Assembly (NCBI GenBank): GCA_029864465.1
Contig: JAOTTJ010000003.1
Location: forward strand, 1-36,954
DNA length: 36,954 nt
Origin: Gammaproteobacteria bacterium
GTDB taxonomy: Bacteria > Pseudomonadota > Gammaproteobacteria > Steroidobacterales > Rariloculaceae
Reading direction: 5' to 3'
A program made the position numbers and the translations under genes. Positions within the stretch are counted from its first letter, which is position 1. Each line of letters opens with the position of its first letter. The notes beneath the pieces were generated by a model, which saw nothing but the letters and a program-made list of their open reading frames with translations, ran no database searches and was not told the DNA's origin. Positions 33,531 through 36,954 of this stretch are shown here, one piece after another.

Positions 33531-35775
33531 GCTTAGCGGCGGTCTGCGTCTGATAAGCGGCAGGCGCTTCGGTCGAGACGAAATCGTACTTCTTCTTCCA
33601 CTTGGCGACGGATTCGGTCAGCTCGGCGATCTTTGCCTGTAGCTCCATCTCGCGCTCGTTTGTCATCTCTCCACCGCCGGAGCCAGACTGCTCGGCGCTT
33701 TCGATCATCGCACGTAGCTCGGCATTCTCACGTTCGAGGATGTCAATCTTGGACTTGTCCTTTTCCGTCATTGCCTTCAGGCGCATCGTCTCGCCATCGC
33801 TGCCACGCAGTTTCGCGAGCTTGCGCTGTTGCTCGTCGAGATCGGACTGAAGCCTCGCGACGATCGCGTTCTTCGTCTCGAGCTCCTCTTGCAGCTGCGA
33901 GACCTCGCCGCCTTTCTCATCGGCGTCGCGCTTGAATGTCTTGGCAGTCTTGAGCTCGTCCTCGAGCGACTGGATGAGCTCCGCTTGTGTTGCGAGGCGC
34001 TCCTGCAGAGCATCCAATTCACCCTGGTTATCGCTGAGCTCTTTCTGCGAGACGGTCGGGGCATCAGCCTCGAAGCCCTTGATTTTCTCTTTGGCCGCCG
34101 AGAGCTCGCTCTTGAGCGTTTCCATTCGCGTTACGAGCTTCTGTTGCGTCTCCTCGACGAGCGCCTTGTGCGTACGCAGGCTGTCGAGCCCGGCTTTGAG
34201 CGCGACCATGGCCTTGTTCTTCGTTCTGAGACCATCGATCAGTGATGAGATCAGGCTCTTGCGGCGGTTCACGAGCCGCTCGAAGTGAGTGGCTTTCTCG
34301 AGTCGCCAGAGGGCATCGTTGAGGCGCTCCTCGGCTTCCTCGACGCTATCCTGGAGTTTGTTGACCTGATCGAGCCGGCTGTTGGCCTGCTCACTGAGAT
34401 TCTCGGAATACTCTTTCTCTTCCTTCAGCTCCGCTTGCAGCTCGGCAACCTGGTTGAGCGCTTCCTCGGCTCTGAGCTCGGCTTTCGTGACCGCGTTGTT
34501 GAGCGCCTCGGTGGTTTCCTGCTGCCCAGCGATTGCGCGTGTTCTTTCATTGAGCTCGGCACGCAGCTCGGCTTCGCGGGCGCGCACCTCTTCGAGCTCG
34601 GCTGCTATGGCCTCATGCTGGTTCGTGCGCTCTTGAACTTCAGTCTTTTCGGTTTCGATCCGGCGCTCGAGCTCTGCGAGTTCCGCAGCAAGTCCCTCGC
34701 GTGCGTCACGAAGCTCGGAAAGCTCCGTTTGAGCCTCTTGGAGCGACCTACGCAGTTCGGCGGCTTCCTGTTTTGTGCGGCCTAGTTCGGTTTTTAGCTC
34801 TGCGGCGAGGTTGCTAGAAGCTTCGCCATCGGCAAGCTGTCGCTCACGTTCGGCGAGCGATTCGCGCGTCGTCGCAAGCTCCGACTGCAACGCGGATTCA
34901 CGCGTGCGCGCTGCCTCGAGCTGCGCGGACACGAGCTGTTGCTGTCGCTCGAACTCTTTAGTTCTTTCGTCGTCACTGTCGAGTTGGCGTTGCAGTGCGG
35001 CGACTTCGGCCGAGAGATCCTCTCTGGCTCGGCGCAGATCGTGCAGCTCAGCCTCGGATAACTGTATCGATGCTCGAAGATCGGCACTGTCCTGTTTCGC
35101 CCGCGATAACTCTTCGGCGAGCGCTGTGTCCGGTTGCGCCGGAGTCTCCGTCTGTTGTTCCGCCGCTGCGAGCCGGGCGCGCATGTCGGCGACGTCTGAC
35201 TCTAACTCTTGTCTTCGAGCGTGGGCATCCGCGAGAACGGCGTTGAGGCCTGCGATTTGCTGCCTCAGATCCTTGATTTCCGCATCGGCGCTCGCCGTGG
35301 CTTCGGCATCCGAATTGCCCGTTGTGCTCGTCGATTCTGCTTGCGGCCGGCCACCCGCGAGCTGTTCGTCTTTCTCGCGCAGCTCACGCTTAAGCGTACC
35401 AATGCGAGATTTATAGGCGGCGATCTGCTCCTCGACTTTCTCGGCATTCGCACGCCAATAATTGATCTCTTTTTTAGTCAGTTTGTCCGGCCCCGACTCG
35501 GCAATCTCGAGCTTCTTCTTCAACGACTCGAGTTTCACGCGCTCGTTGGCGAGCACTTCCTCGAGTTGCTCGGCCTCGCGCTGCCAACGCTCAGATTCCT
35601 CTTCGACGCTGGCGAGACGATGGCTCAGGACCTCGACTTTGTTGGCGAGCTTGTCTTTGCTAACCGGTTTACGGGCCAGTTCTTCGGAGAGCTCATCAGC
35701 GCGGGCCTCAGAGTTCGCGAGCGCGTTCTGCAGCATGCTGAAGGCTTTTTGGGCTAATTCGCGCGGGTCTGCCAT
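33526..35775 (-). CDS. Large coiled-coil protein of unknown function (749 aa)
   Basis: Open frame of 749 codons with nearly continuous heptad-like pattern rich in E/A/L/K/R/Q. No signal peptide, TM helix or Walker motif seen. Confidence 0.9.
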   Translation of the reverse strand: MADPRELAQKAFSMLQNALANSEARADELSEELARKPVSKDKLANKVEVLSHRLASVEEESERWQREAEQLEEVLANERVKLESLKKKLEIAESGPDKLTKKEINYWRANAEKVEEQIAAYKSRIGTLKRELREKDEQLAGGRPQAESTSTTGNSDAEATASADAEIKDLRQQIAGLNAVLADAHARRQELESDVADMRARLAAAEQQTETPAQPDTALAEELSRAKQDSADLRASIQLSEAELHDLRRAREDLSAEVAALQRQLDSDDERTKEFERQQQLVSAQLEAARTRESALQSELATTRESLAERERQLADGEASSNLAAELKTELGRTKQEAAELRRSLQEAQTELSELRDAREGLAAELAELERRIETEKTEVQERTNQHEAIAAELEEVRAREAELRAELNERTRAIAGQQETTEALNNAVTKAELRAEEALNQVAELQAELKEEKEYSENLSEQANSRLDQVNKLQDSVEEAEERLNDALWRLEKATHFERLVNRRKSLISSLIDGLRTKNKAMVALKAGLDSLRTHKALVEETQQKLVTRMETLKSELSAAKEKIKGFEADAPTVSQKELSDNQGELDALQERLATQAELIQSLEDELKTAKTFKRDADEKGGEVSQLQEELETKNAIVARLQSDLDEQQRKLAKLRGSDGETMRLKAMTEKDKSKIDILERENAELRAMIESAEQSGSGGGEMTNEREMELQAKIAELTESVAKWKKKYDFVSTEAPAAYQTQTAAKQ
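34522..35121 (-). repeat. Internal protein-level duplication within the coiled-coil gene
   Basis: Residues ~219-310 and ~327-418 align without gaps at an offset of 108 residues (LAEELSRAKQDSADLRASIQLSEAELHDLRRAREDLSAEVAALQRQL vs LKTELGRTKQEAAELRRSLQEAQTELSELRDAREGLAAELAELERRI). Confidence 0.7.
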
Positions 35776-35930
35776 GGCAAATAACAGTCTTCTAGATCCC
35801 TGAAAACACGATGGATGCTAGCTAGTTTTTCGTTGGCCGACGCGGTACTCAGTCACGTTTTGACATAAACGACATGGCATACTTATCGAGTCGTGCGGGG
35901 GGGGCAATACGGGTGTCAGAAAGCAGGAGT

Positions 35931-36954
35931 ATGGCCGAGGTCCTACGCGGCGGCAACGCGCAGGCGGCAGCGCGGCTCGCAAGGCGTCTCATCAAACCAT
36001 TTAACAATAATCTCGTGCCGCGTCCTTGGGGCGGCACGCGCATGTTCGAGTACAAGGGCGCGCCGGCAGAGCACGCTGCCGCGCCTCCGGGAGAAGCGTT
36101 CGAGCTTGCCGCTTTCGATACGGACGAGGAGGCCGAGAAGTACCCGAGCGTGATCGGCTTCGAGGACGGCTCGACGCTCGAGCTGCCAGACCTGCTCGCG
36201 GCTAACGCCGACGCCATCCTCGGTCCGAAGTTCGTCGATCGCTACGGCGCCTGCGTGCCGCTGCTGCCGAAGACGCTCGACGTCAAGGAGCTGCTATCGG
36301 TTCAGGGGCACCCACCGGGCAACACGGAGGTCTACGTCATCATCGACGCTGATCCAGGCGCGACGATCCGGCTGGGATTCAGCGCTGACATCGAGCCGAC
36401 AAGTTTCCGCGAAGCGCTGCTCGCAGGACGGCGGCGCCAGGCAGAGTTGGCCGAATTGCTGCGCGGCGGCGCGGGCCTCGATGAGTTGCAAGGAGTACTG
36501 GCACCCTGGCTCGGGCGGCGTGGCGCGCCCGCGAACGATCTCCTGCCGGGGCTAGAGCCATTTCTCGAGGCAGATGACGACTGGCCGGCGGCCCAAGCCT
36601 TGCTCGAGGATCTCAAGATGGTCTACTGGCGTGTGCTTGATTCGCTGAATACTATCCCCGTGAGTCCAGGCCAGGTTATCTACAACGCTACGCCGGCGCG
36701 CTTACTCGCCCGGTCCGGCGCCGAGCAGTCGGCCGAGGTCCATGCGCTTGGAAACCCGGAAGGCAAGGAAATTCTCGCGCTCGAAGTGCGCCGTCCAGGT
36801 CCGACGTTCAGAGCTTGGGACAACGTGAGGTTTCCGGTTCGTGATATCGACATCGATTCGGCCCTGAGCGCGCTCAATCTTTCTGCAACGATTGCCGAGG
36901 ATTTCATTGTTGCGCCGGAGCTCATCCCGGGTCGAGCCGGCGTGTTCTGCTCCG
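35931..36954 (+). CDS. Class I mannose-6-phosphate isomerase-like protein, partial (runs off right edge)
   Basis: Frame from ATG at 35931 is open to the window end (not listed in the ORF track). MAEVLRGGNAQ...NNNLVPRPWGGTRMFEYKG...YGACVPLLPKTLDVKELLSVQGHPPGNTEVYVIIDADPGA...TFRAWDNVRFPVRDIDIDSALSAL match the type I PMI layout. Confidence 0.8.
   Translation, partial: MAEVLRGGNAQAAARLARRLIKPFNNNLVPRPWGGTRMFEYKGAPAEHAAAPPGEAFELAAFDTDEEAEKYPSVIGFEDGSTLELPDLLAANADAILGPKFVDRYGACVPLLPKTLDVKELLSVQGHPPGNTEVYVIIDADPGATIRLGFSADIEPTSFREALLAGRRRQAELAELLRGGAGLDELQGVLAPWLGRRGAPANDLLPGLEPFLEADDDWPAAQALLEDLKMVYWRVLDSLNTIPVSPGQVIYNATPARLLARSGAEQSAEVHALGNPEGKEILALEVRRPGPTFRAWDNVRFPVRDIDIDSALSALNLSATIAEDFIVAPELIPGRAGVFCS

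Noticed and set aside
34775-35416. 213-aa Ser/Arg/Ala-rich plus-strand ORF opposite the coiled-coil gene
   Set aside because: Serine/cysteine-rich composition is the antisense image of E/A/L-rich codons; no recognisable domain.
35897-35904. G8 homopolymer upstream of the PMI-like ORF, possible phase-variation tract
   Set aside because: One or two such runs are expected by chance in about 37 kb at this GC content; short and not supported by other evidence.

Overview
The window is almost entirely dense housekeeping sequence from a moderately high-GC gammaproteobacterium. It contains four conserved neighbourhoods. (1) A minus-strand block: ychF (partial), pth, rplY/ctc, prs, tRNA-Gln(TTG), lolB and a TPR lipoprotein. 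(2) A divergent plus-strand block: mscS-like, prfA, prmC, moeB, mscL and mtgA. (3) A minus-strand block: a Kef-type antiporter, tcyP, then (after a plus-strand DUF1499 gene) metH, metF, an ArsR-methyltransferase regulator (SahR-like), hslO and gatB-gatA-gatC. (4) The elongasome cluster mreBCD, mrdA, rodA, mltB, rlpA, dacA, ybeD, lipB, followed by a large minus-strand coiled-coil ORF and a truncated mannose-6-phosphate-isomerase-like ORF that runs off the right edge. I see no CRISPR array, prophage, defence island or transposase, and no convincing wholly new multi-gene system. The best leads are: a perfect 21-bp-arm palindrome between prs and rplY; hemA and ispE missing from their usual places, with an mscS-like gene where hemA is expected; tcyP and a Kef antiporter in one reading frame separated by a single TAA with no ATG/GTG/TTG before the antiporter's first helix; a palindromic candidate operator in front of the SahR-like gene; a 749-aa coiled-coil protein with internal duplication beside the elongasome cluster; and a PMI-like protein apparently missing one metal ligand. 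All identifications come from reading the translations; no database search was run.
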